9,816 nt of DNA from CALZIK01 sp046756565. Lineage in GTDB: Bacteria; Acidobacteriota; Thermoanaerobaculia; Multivoradales; JAHEKO01. The notes under the pieces are model-generated. The model searched no databases, was not told the DNA's origin, and was given only the letters and a program-made list of their open reading frames with translations. Below are positions 1 to 5,850 of the stretch, in pieces. The stretch is taken from the NCBI GenBank assembly GCA_046756565.1, contig JBHHWO010000158.1:1-9816 (forward strand). The letters run 5' to 3'. The position numbers and the translations under genes are program-made. Within the stretch, counting starts at the first letter, position 1. Every line of letters begins with the position of its first letter.

Positions 1-13
1 ACTGGTCAACCGC

Positions 14-418
14 CTATTCGCGCGCGTCCGGAGGCGAGAGAGCCGCCTTGGATGGAATCTTCGTCTTGAGATTCACGGAGCACGCCTCGTAGCCCCCGCC
101 GCAGTCCATCACCGTCGGCAGCGCAGCCTCGACCACCTCGGCGTCGGGCAGGTCGAGCCCACAACCCACTTGAATCGCCCGGGCCGCGGTGTCGCCGAAC
201 CAGCGCACCCCCTGATGGAGCATGCGCCAGTCGGTGGTGTAGGTGCCGTCCGTCGCCGGGGCGGTCAAGCTGAAGGTGAACGTGTGGCTCGAGCCCGGCG
301 GCACGATCGCGCCGCTCGTTGAGCTCCGAGAGCTGCGGGAAGGTGCACGCTGGCGCGAGGTCGCCCGAATCCCGTTGGACTCGACGAGCAAGAAGGCACT
401 TAGCTGCCCACGCCCCAA
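14..418 (-). pseudogene. Remnant with the C-terminal half of an NBR1-type Ig-like domain
   Basis: A 134-residue frame whose residues about 36-85 read like the second half of a bacterial NBR1-type Ig-like domain: a Pro-Gly turn (PPGSSHTFTF), an 'LTAPATDGTY' strand, then 'DWRMLHQGVRWFGD'. In this family a first half with tryptophan-containing strands precedes the Pro-Gly turn. Here residues 1-35 are Ser/Arg-rich and look out of frame, and neither of the other two minus frames restores a clean first half. A Cys-containing tail follows (C86, C106, C113) and the frame ends at TAG, so the 3' end appears genuine. No Shine-Dalgarno precedes the ATG at 418. Such domains usually sit in secreted or surface proteins as accessory beta-sandwich modules. 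I read this as the 3' end of a degraded gene. A short real hypothetical protein is the alternative. Confidence 0.45.
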
Positions 419-549
419 TCAAAACGTACCACTACCTGGAACCGAGATGGCGCGGCCACCGTGCTAGAGTTTCGGTCACTAGTAGCGTTTGAGTCCGACG
501 CACATCTCGATCCGTTACTCGGGTCGAAGTGACGCCGGCTGCTCGCGTA

Positions 550-557
550 AAGGAGGT
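550..557 (+). promoter_or_regulatory. Strong Shine-Dalgarno of the membrane-protein gene
   Basis: AAGGAGGT is a full match to the anti-Shine-Dalgarno complement and lies 5 nt before the ATG at 563. It fixes the start of the downstream gene and suggests efficient translation. No convincing promoter was found in the 140 bp upstream. Confidence 0.85.
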
Positions 558-562
558 CAGCC

Positions 563-2167
563 ATGGAAGGGTTTCTGCCTCTGATCGAGGGGTTTCTGGC
601 GTTCGCGCTCACCATGCTCGCCCTGACGACGGCCGTTTCGGCCATCGTCGGAGCCGGCCACCGGCTTCGGCGCCGCCGCGCGCGGGGCCTTCGGGACATG
701 GTGCGGCTTCTCTATCTGCGTGAGGTCAAGCCCCACCTGCCGAAGGCTCCGACCGCGGCAGCTGCCCACTCAGAGCGCTCGGAGTTCATCAGCGACATGA
801 CCTTGATGCCGTTGCCGGTGGTGGTGAAAGACCTCGAGGTCCAGGGTGAGAAGTACTGGAAGAAAAAGCTAGAGAGCGCCGAACGGTTGGCCGGCAGGAG
901 CTGGTTCACCAAGTACAGACACCCCAAGAGGTGGGCACGCAAATGGAGGACACTGCGCTACGGCCTGGACGCGCTCACCGACGCCGAGTTCATGCAGCGG
1001 TTGGCCGAGTCAAAGGCAGGCAAGGACCTGAAGGCGATGAGAACCCCTGAGGCCTGGAAGGAGCTCGAAGCCCATCTGCTGAAGTCGTTCCAGACCATCG
1101 GCGCCGCCTCGTCTGAGACGTTCGCCCGTCACTCCCGTTCCCTGTCGGTTCTGGTCGGCTTTCTTCTGGCCTTCGGGGTGAACGTCGACAGCTTCGATCT
1201 TCTGAACAGTTACCTGACGAATCCGGAACTGCGGGCGAGCGTGGTCCAACAGAGCGGGGTCATTCAGGCCGAGGCGACTTCTCCCTCAGCCGACGAGCAA
1301 GGCGACAAACAAAAGACGACGCTGGACGCGACCCGCGAGCGCCTGGCGGCAACCTCTCAGGAGATCGTGGACAGCGCCGATGAGGTCGTGGCTACCATCG
1401 CGACGCAAGTCACGACTGCCCTCGGCGAAGACCAGAAACAGGAGCTCGACCAGGCGATCAAAGCGGAGCTTGCCAAGGTGGTCCAGAAAGCCGCCACCGA
1501 CCTCGAAGGGGCGGTGCAAGAAGGCTTGACCGAAGCCGAGAGCGATGTCAGGGGCGTGGTCCGATCACTCACGGCGAGCTTTCCGGTCGGCTGGAGTCGG
1601 TTTCCCAATTGCTTTGGTGACGGCTCGCCGGATCTTCGCTGTGCGGGCAGGACCACTGAATTCAAAGACGCGCGGGAAACGGTCGAAACAGAGTCGCCAG
1701 GCAAGCCCTGGTGGCAAAAGGGCGTCGACGGTGTCGGTTCGCTCTTGCCGAAGTGGTTGCAACCGCTGTGGACGCCGATCTCCGGCACGGCAGCCCAGCT
1801 CGTCGATTGGCGCGTGATGCTCGGATCGGCGCGCCGCGCCGCGCCGGCCGATTTCTCCCAGTGGTTGGCCGGCGTGATCCTGACCGGGTTTCTGCTCGGG
1901 CTCGGCACTCCGTTCTGGATCCAGGTCGTCAACAGCGTCATGTCGCTCCAGCGGTGGGCCAAGAAAGGCGAGCCGAATGAAGAGAAGGGTGGCGCATCAT
2001 CGGCCGGTGGCCAACCTGGAGCTCCGGCAGGTTCCGGGTCAGCGGCCGACGCCGAGCAGCCCTTTGCATCGGCCCCCTTCACCCAGCCCACTACAGAGGC
2101 ACCGGCCCCCGGGCCAACGGCGGATGCCAAGCCGGGAGCCGACTTGAAGAAAGATGGAGGCGCATGA
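563..2167 (+). CDS. Uncharacterised membrane protein with helical middle domain (534 aa)
   Basis: No named family is assigned. Residues 4-31 form a hydrophobic helix followed by a basic patch (LRRRRARGLR, 34-43), which places the following segment on the cytoplasmic side by the positive-inside rule. Residues 44-190 are soluble, charged and helical. A second hydrophobic stretch lies at about 193-208, followed by a polar 'NVDSFDLLNSYL' motif. Residues 245-335 are a long, charged, probably amphipathic or coiled-coil region. A third helix at 432-455 runs into 'GTPFWIQVVNSV', and the last 65 residues are low-complexity Pro/Ala/Gly. The arrangement (N-terminal helix plus Arg patch, 'N-V-D-S' after helix 2, 'G-x-P-F-W' at helix 3) matches a recurrent type of uncharacterised bacterial membrane protein that I recognise by pattern only. 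Start choice is secure from the AAGGAGGT site. It stands alone on the plus strand and converges on the metalloprotease with a 33-bp gap. Cys350 and Cys360 lie in a predicted outer or loop segment. Confidence 0.9.
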   Translation: MEGFLPLIEGFLAFALTMLALTTAVSAIVGAGHRLRRRRARGLRDMVRLLYLREVKPHLPKAPTAAAAHSERSEFISDMTLMPLPVVVKDLEVQGEKYWKKKLESAERLAGRSWFTKYRHPKRWARKWRTLRYGLDALTDAEFMQRLAESKAGKDLKAMRTPEAWKELEAHLLKSFQTIGAASSETFARHSRSLSVLVGFLLAFGVNVDSFDLLNSYLTNPELRASVVQQSGVIQAEATSPSADEQGDKQKTTLDATRERLAATSQEIVDSADEVVATIATQVTTALGEDQKQELDQAIKAELAKVVQKAATDLEGAVQEGLTEAESDVRGVVRSLTASFPVGWSRFPNCFGDGSPDLRCAGRTTEFKDARETVETESPGKPWWQKGVDGVGSLLPKWLQPLWTPISGTAAQLVDWRVMLGSARRAAPADFSQWLAGVILTGFLLGLGTPFWIQVVNSVMSLQRWAKKGEPNEEKGGASSAGGQPGAPAGSGSAADAEQPFASAPFTQPTTEAPAPGPTADAKPGADLKKDGGA

Positions 2168-2192
2168 GTCCGCAATCCCGATCACAGACCTA

Positions 2193-2222
2193 TCGAGTCA
2201 TTACTCGAGGATGGCCTCGAGT
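2193..2222. terminator. Overlapping hairpins at the convergent gene junction
   Basis: Two mutually exclusive inverted repeats share one arm: TCGAGT (2193-2198) with ACTCGA (2203-2208), loop CATT; and ACTCGAGG (2203-2210) with CCTCGAGT (2215-2222), loop ATGG. They lie between the stop of the plus-strand membrane gene (2167) and inside the last codons and stop of the minus-strand protease. There is no T-run on either strand, so this is not a classical intrinsic terminator. A role in bidirectional termination or 3'-end protection is inferred from position alone. Confidence 0.35.
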
Positions 2223-4261
2223 GTCTCCGAGTCGCTCACCCGGCAGACGTCGCACGCCGCTTCGACGGTAACCACGTAGGCACCGGGCTTGAGTTCCCGC
2301 GGTACCCGTACTTGGGTCTCCCAGGAGCTTCCGATCGGCTCGATCAGAACACCGCCGTCGAGCTCGACGGCCTGCTCGGAAGATTCGGCCGATTCGAGTC
2401 GGACCCGGATCGCGACCTGGCCCGAGAAGGTCGGACCGAGCTCGATGCCTCCGGAAAGGTCGAGAAAGCGCCCGCGCCTGAGCCGGAGGGGTCCGAAGCC
2501 GGCTTCGACCGTGATGTCGAGCGAGGGCGGCGTGATGTCGAAAACCGCGAGACCTTCGAGTGGCACGGCGTCCTCGGTGCCCAGTGAGGGTGAAGCCATG
2601 GCGAGGCGCCAGCCGATGTCGCCGGAGGCGACGGGCAAGCTCTCGCGGTCGAGCTCAAGCGAGAACGCCCAGGCTTCGGGCACGTTCGGGTTCACCCACG
2701 GCTCCCACAGGTGCTGGACGACCGGAACTCCGGGGAGGGTGCTCTCACACGCCCAAATGGCGTCGCGGTAGGTGCAGGCGACGGTCTGGTCGGCCTTGGT
2801 GTCGCGGTCGGTGTCGAGCTCGAGAGCGAGGTCGATGGTCTGACCGGCGTCGATGGGCTCTGAGACGATGCCCCGCCATTCGATGGTCTCGGGACGGGCG
2901 AGGATCAGAGCGTATTGGAGGTCTCCCCGCGAGTCGGGCGCGATGTAGCTCGAGCCGTCCTCGATCTTGGCCTGCTTTTCGCACTTCGGTCGGGTCGCGT
3001 TCATGTGCTTGGCGATCTCGCGGGCCAGCTCGACCTCGATCCGGCGCATCTCCTTGCCGGGGTTTTCGTGTTTCATCATCCGTTTGGCGGCGTTCGGGTC
3101 GTCGGCGACCTTCTTGTCGTAGTCGTCGGGCTCGCGGTGGTCTTCGGAATCGGGGCCGGCTCCGAGGCCGAGGGCGTGACCGAGCTCGTGGGCGAGGGTC
3201 TTGCCGACTTCGCCGGCGTGGCCCTGGGAGGAGACGTCGATGCTCTCGCCCATGTGGAGCTTGTCGGTGTAGTCCTTGTCGAGCCCCTTCGGAATCTTGT
3301 CGAGGTTGTTGACGTTGACCCCGTTCTTGGCGTGTGAGGTTCCGTCACCCTTCTTCATGTTGGGGTCGAAGTAGATCTCGAGGCACTTCTTGTCTTTGTC
3401 CCGGTCCTTGCCCTTGGGTAGCTTGTTGACGATCTGGAGGTCGCCCTTGCGGTTGAACTTGATGCCGGCGTTGTTGGCCTCGAAGATGGCGTTGGCCTCG
3501 GCGAGGGCGGCGTCGATTCCTTTCTGGCGCCCGGCGGTCGAGTCTTTCTTCTGCTTGTCCGTCATCTTGTCCCAGTCCTTGGACTTGACGTAGTAGACGA
3601 CCACGCAGACCTCGATGTCGTTCTTGAGGGGCTGGAGCTGGTTGTCGAGGGCGGCGCCGATCTTGACCTTGGGATCGGTGACCGGGCCGATGTGAACTCC
3701 GGTGCCGTCCGCGGCGAGCGGGCAGGTGCCGTCGCCGATGAGAGGTATCTCGACGGTCCTGAGGCGAGACTTGTTGCCGTCCGGCCGGCTTTCGACCTCG
3801 AGCTTCAAGGTCGCAAACGAGATGCGCGTTTCCTGGGGCTGGAAGGTGACTTCAACTTCGACGCGCTGTCGCTTCGTCAGCCGGTGTCCGGGCGCCGGTC
3901 CGGAGATGCTCCAGTCGGCGGGGAGGGTGGCTTCGATGGTGACCGAGTTGATCTCGAGCGCCTTGACGCCCCGGCGGGCCTCGAAGGTCAAGGTCTTCTT
4001 GTCGATTCTCTCGTCCGGGTCGATTGCCAGCGGGCAGGCCGCGAACTGGACGTCTCGGGGTTTTTTGAGGAGCCCCAGACGATCGGGCTTGTTCTTCTTG
4101 GGCTTCGGGACCTTGATCCAGAGCCCGGCCTTCCGCGCTAGCCTCTTGGCTTGCTTGAGCTGTTTCTTCTGGGTCTTGGTGTCTTGCTTGTCGATATCGG
4201 CGACCACTGCCGTGGCTAGCAGAGCCGCGAGGAGGGCAAAGACTATGGACCTTCGCGCCAT
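2201..4261 (-). CDS. Secreted metzincin-like zinc metalloprotease, multi-domain (686 aa)
   Basis: Residues 1-21 are a Sec-type signal peptide (MARRS, hydrophobic core, cleavage likely after VVA21), so the enzyme is exported. After a Lys-rich linker (28-68), residues 70-180 form a beta-sandwich resembling ASPM/SPD-2/Hydin-type domains, with a 'VEVEVTFQP' strand and a closing 'EIPLIGDG'. The catalytic domain spans about 215-425: HELGHALGLG at 358-367 supplies zinc ligands H358 and H362 and catalytic E359, and 'KRMMKHENPG' (393-402) is a likely Met-turn. The canonical metzincin third histidine would fall at residue 368, which is Ala; H375, after a short insert, is the nearest substitute. Residues 440-686 are two beta-rich C-terminal domains. 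Nine cysteines, including a C-x-x-C at 670-673, suit an extracytoplasmic protein. The frame could extend upstream to 4543, but ATG 4261 has both the signal peptide and an AGGA Shine-Dalgarno. Substrate unknown. Confidence 0.88.
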   Translation of the reverse strand: MARRSIVFALLAALLATAVVADIDKQDTKTQKKQLKQAKRLARKAGLWIKVPKPKKNKPDRLGLLKKPRDVQFAACPLAIDPDERIDKKTLTFEARRGVKALEINSVTIEATLPADWSISGPAPGHRLTKRQRVEVEVTFQPQETRISFATLKLEVESRPDGNKSRLRTVEIPLIGDGTCPLAADGTGVHIGPVTDPKVKIGAALDNQLQPLKNDIEVCVVVYYVKSKDWDKMTDKQKKDSTAGRQKGIDAALAEANAIFEANNAGIKFNRKGDLQIVNKLPKGKDRDKDKKCLEIYFDPNMKKGDGTSHAKNGVNVNNLDKIPKGLDKDYTDKLHMGESIDVSSQGHAGEVGKTLAHELGHALGLGAGPDSEDHREPDDYDKKVADDPNAAKRMMKHENPGKEMRRIEVELAREIAKHMNATRPKCEKQAKIEDGSSYIAPDSRGDLQYALILARPETIEWRGIVSEPIDAGQTIDLALELDTDRDTKADQTVACTYRDAIWACESTLPGVPVVQHLWEPWVNPNVPEAWAFSLELDRESLPVASGDIGWRLAMASPSLGTEDAVPLEGLAVFDITPPSLDITVEAGFGPLRLRRGRFLDLSGGIELGPTFSGQVAIRVRLESAESSEQAVELDGGVLIEPIGSSWETQVRVPRELKPGAYVVTVEAACDVCRVSDSETLEAILE

Positions 4262-4265
4262 GGCG

Positions 4266-4275
4266 CTTCCTCTCT
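4266..4275 (-). promoter_or_regulatory. Shine-Dalgarno deciding the protease start
   Basis: On the minus strand AGAGAGGAAG precedes the ATG at 4261, with the AGGA core 6 nt from the start. This supports the internal start over the ATG at 4543, whose extra 94 residues are low-quality and Ala-rich and would bury the signal peptide inside the protein. Confidence 0.7.
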
Positions 4276-4291
4276 GGGCGTTTGGACGCCC
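4276..4291 (-). promoter_or_regulatory. Leader hairpin abutting the protease Shine-Dalgarno
   Basis: A perfect 6-bp inverted repeat (GGGCGT/ACGCCC) with a 4-nt loop lies immediately upstream of the Shine-Dalgarno in the protease leader. It may shape access to the ribosome site, but it does not include the Shine-Dalgarno itself. Function is inferred. Confidence 0.3.
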
Positions 4292-4522
4292 GGCCTGTAT
4301 TGGAAGTCGGCTCAGTCTACCCGAGAGAAGGGCTGCAGCAGTGTCGCAAGCAGTTTGCGCAGCGGCAGCAGCAGCGGGGCCGGAATCGTGGGGGTCGTGA
4401 CTTCGACAGGCGAGCCCTCGGAATGGATCGGAGCGAACGCCGCATGTCACGAGGAGACAAAGCCGTGCGCAACTTGCCTGTAGAGAAAACGGTGGAATCT
4501 CATCTCTGGGAACAGTCTCTGG

Positions 4523-4552
4523 TTGACAGCACTCTCGAGACAACTCTAGAGT
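4523..4552 (+). promoter_or_regulatory. Candidate sigma-70 promoter over two tandem palindromes
   Basis: TTGACA (4523-4528) is a perfect -35 box. An 18-nt spacer leads to TAGAGT (4547-4552), which matches 4 of 6 of the -10 consensus. The predicted transcript would start near 4560 and reach the ATG at 4639. Two palindromes, TCTCGAGA (4533-4540) and ACTCTAGAGT (4543-4552), sit in the spacer and over the -10 box. They are arranged as near-repeats ACTCT(C)GAGA / ACTCTAGAGT with a 12-bp offset. This is the geometry expected of a repressor operator, but no regulator gene is in the window. Confidence 0.45.
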
Positions 4553-4638
4553 AGCTACAGATTCCTATTGTTCTAGGGGATGAGAAGCTGGGACGCGCGT
4601 CAGCCGTTCCCGGCAGCGAAGAGGGACTCGCGTACCAG

Positions 4639-4989
4639 ATGCCTTCGGATTGCGATCTTCCGAGCGCCCGCGAATGGGATCTCGTGAAGCTCCTACGCGG
4701 TGAAGCCGCCAACGTCAAGGACTGCTTCACCAGGTTTTCGTTCCAAGCTCTGCTGTTCAGCGTAGCGGTGCTGGGTCTCGTCGCCAGTTACCAGACCCGA
4801 TACCCCTTCATCGCCCCCGCGACCGTTCCGGTTGCCTTTCTTCTACTGGTTGTGACTCGAATCGGCACATACAAGTACGGAACAGCCAATCGGAACTTTG
4901 GCTACGATCTCCATCTGCATCGAGTCGCGTCGCTCGAGGGTCGCACCGGCTCTGGGTGGCAAGAAAGGATGCGCCTTATCGGCTGGTAG
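4639..4989 (+). CDS. Four-TM membrane protein, N-terminal part cut by an in-frame TAG
   Basis: Encodes 116 residues: a polar N-terminus (1-32), two hydrophobic helices at about 33-51 and 58-76, then a cytoplasmic-looking 'YKYGTANRNFGYDLHLHR' segment and a Trp-rich stretch (WQERMRLIGW). It ends at TAG 4987-4989. The same frame continues without a break (QAMRAWRVVQ...) and gives a second helix pair of similar layout, so this is best read as the first part of one gene with a nonsense codon. GAG to TAG is one possible single change. The helix pair followed by a polar tail loosely resembles the SLATT-type 2TM effector domains known from bacterial conflict systems; that link is inference without a diagnostic motif. 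The start is ATG 4639, with a weak, distant GAGGGA site (12-nt spacer). An upstream in-frame stop at 4552 limits extension. Confidence 0.6.
   Translation: MPSDCDLPSAREWDLVKLLRGEAANVKDCFTRFSFQALLFSVAVLGLVASYQTRYPFIAPATVPVAFLLLVVTRIGTYKYGTANRNFGYDLHLHRVASLEGRTGSGWQERMRLIGW
4987..4989 (+). other. In-frame amber codon splitting the 4-TM gene
   Basis: The codons around it read Gly-Trp-TAG-Gln-Ala-Met-Arg-Ala-Trp, all in the same frame as both flanking segments. No frameshift is needed, so one substitution explains the interruption. Readthrough, amber recoding or a sequencing error are the alternatives. Confidence 0.8.
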
Positions 4990-4995
4990 CAAGCC

Positions 4996-5850
4996 ATGAG
5001 GGCGTGGCGCGTGGTCCAGGCCACGGTGTTCGCTGAGTTGTACACAACCCGCGGCTTCCCTTGGCCTAACCGGTTGAAGCCGGAGGCCCAGAAAGAGAAC
5101 TACCGCTGGTACGAGCCGGAGTCACTCGCAAGTGAAGGGAGTAGGTACCATCCAGGAAGCTACCTAAAGAGGATGACTCAGTTTCTCCATTTCATGGCGT
5201 TGGTTGTGCTATTGCCCAACTTCGTGCTGCTATGGCAGCTTTCCCTCGAAGAGCCTCAGCGGCCCTCTTGGGAGTCGAATCTCAGCGCGTTTCTCCTCAT
5301 TCTCGTCGGGCCACTGCTCGAATCCCTCCGGCAGATCCTCCGCTCGGGCTCGTTTGAAGATGCGTTCGAGCTGCGCCGCGTCGCGGTCGATCCAGCCGAT
5401 GACCTTGAGGTCGTCGCCATGAAACGCTTGCCAGCGCCGGTGATCGTTCTCGACCGAAAAAGGTCCTGCAGAGCGCGCCGGCGAGCTTGGCGTTGGCTGG
5501 CGACCGCGAAGAGCTCGATGTCGGCGACCTTGTGCTCGACGATCCGATCTCGCGTAAGTGCGTGGCACTTTTCTCGAGGCACGACGAGCAGTCGCTCGTT
5601 GGATTCAGCCGCCCTCCACTTCCGTCTCTGTGGTGTCGGCCGAGCCGAGGAGTCTCTCGAGAGCCGCCAGGGTGAGGCCTCTCTCCCCGGCAAACTTCTC
5701 GCGAATCTCCGTCTCGTCCTTGCCTCGGTCCCCGGTTCGCTTGAGCCAGATCCTCGCATCGTCGAGCTCCGTGTCGAGAAGCGTGTGGACTGTGCCGGGC
5801 CTGACGCCCCAACTCTGTTCGACGCCGCGAACATCTTCATGGACTCGTGA
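4996..5850 (+). CDS. Four-TM membrane protein, C-terminal part after the TAG
   Basis: Continues the upstream 116-residue segment in the same frame. It opens with 'MRAWRVVQATVFAELYTTRG', then a Pro/Trp-rich loop (22-45), 'YHPGSYLKRM' (51-60), a helix at about 63-83 and a second helix at about 94-110. The residues after it ('GSFEDAFELRRVAVDPADD') are still protein-like. Beyond about 5460 the composition degrades to Arg/Ser-rich, and a protein-like sequence resumes in the +2-shifted frame after the A5 run at 5457-5461, so a frameshift is likely there. The last 246 bp (5605-5850) lie antisense to the patatin gene and are unlikely to be real coding. The first ATG here (4996) has no Shine-Dalgarno, so independent translation is doubtful. 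Treat this as the broken second half of the gene starting at 4639. Confidence 0.5.
   Translation: MRAWRVVQATVFAELYTTRGFPWPNRLKPEAQKENYRWYEPESLASEGSRYHPGSYLKRMTQFLHFMALVVLLPNFVLLWQLSLEEPQRPSWESNLSAFLLILVGPLLESLRQILRSGSFEDAFELRRVAVDPADDLEVVAMKRLPAPVIVLDRKRSCRARRRAWRWLATAKSSMSATLCSTIRSRVSAWHFSRGTTSSRSLDSAALHFRLCGVGRAEESLESRQGEASLPGKLLANLRLVLASVPGSLEPDPRIVELRVEKRVDCAGPDAPTLFDAANIFMDS

Larger units (their letters stand above)
4262..4638. other. Divergent intergenic region, no gene seen
   Basis: This 377-bp region separates the starts of the protease (minus) and the 4-TM gene (plus). It holds the protease leader hairpin and Shine-Dalgarno, a CAG/CGG-rich stretch near 4357-4380, and the promoter with palindromes at 4523-4552. 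Frames crossing it are Ala-rich or Cys/Ser-rich and have no start signals, so I see no coding gene. A promoter for the protease must lie here, but I could not identify one with confidence. Confidence 0.6.

Noticed and set aside
1357..2175. 272-residue minus-strand frame opposite the membrane protein
   Set aside because: Antisense to a gene with a perfect Shine-Dalgarno and clear membrane helices; Ser/Pro-rich shadow.
2560..3312. 250-residue Arg-rich plus-strand frame
   Set aside because: Extreme Arg/Ser content and antisense to the HExxH domain; no plausible fold or start signal.
3000..3600. Repeated aag/gac (Lys/Asp) codon clusters resembling a tandem repeat in the protease
   Set aside because: No fixed period or copy boundary; it reflects biased residue use, not a DNA repeat.
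4262..4543. 94-residue N-terminal extension of the protease
   Set aside because: Ala-rich, Cys-scattered sequence that would bury the signal peptide; ATG 4261 has its own Shine-Dalgarno.
4500..4730. 76-residue minus-strand frame at the divergent region
   Set aside because: Ser/Arg-rich, overlaps the start of the 4-TM gene and its promoter, no Shine-Dalgarno.
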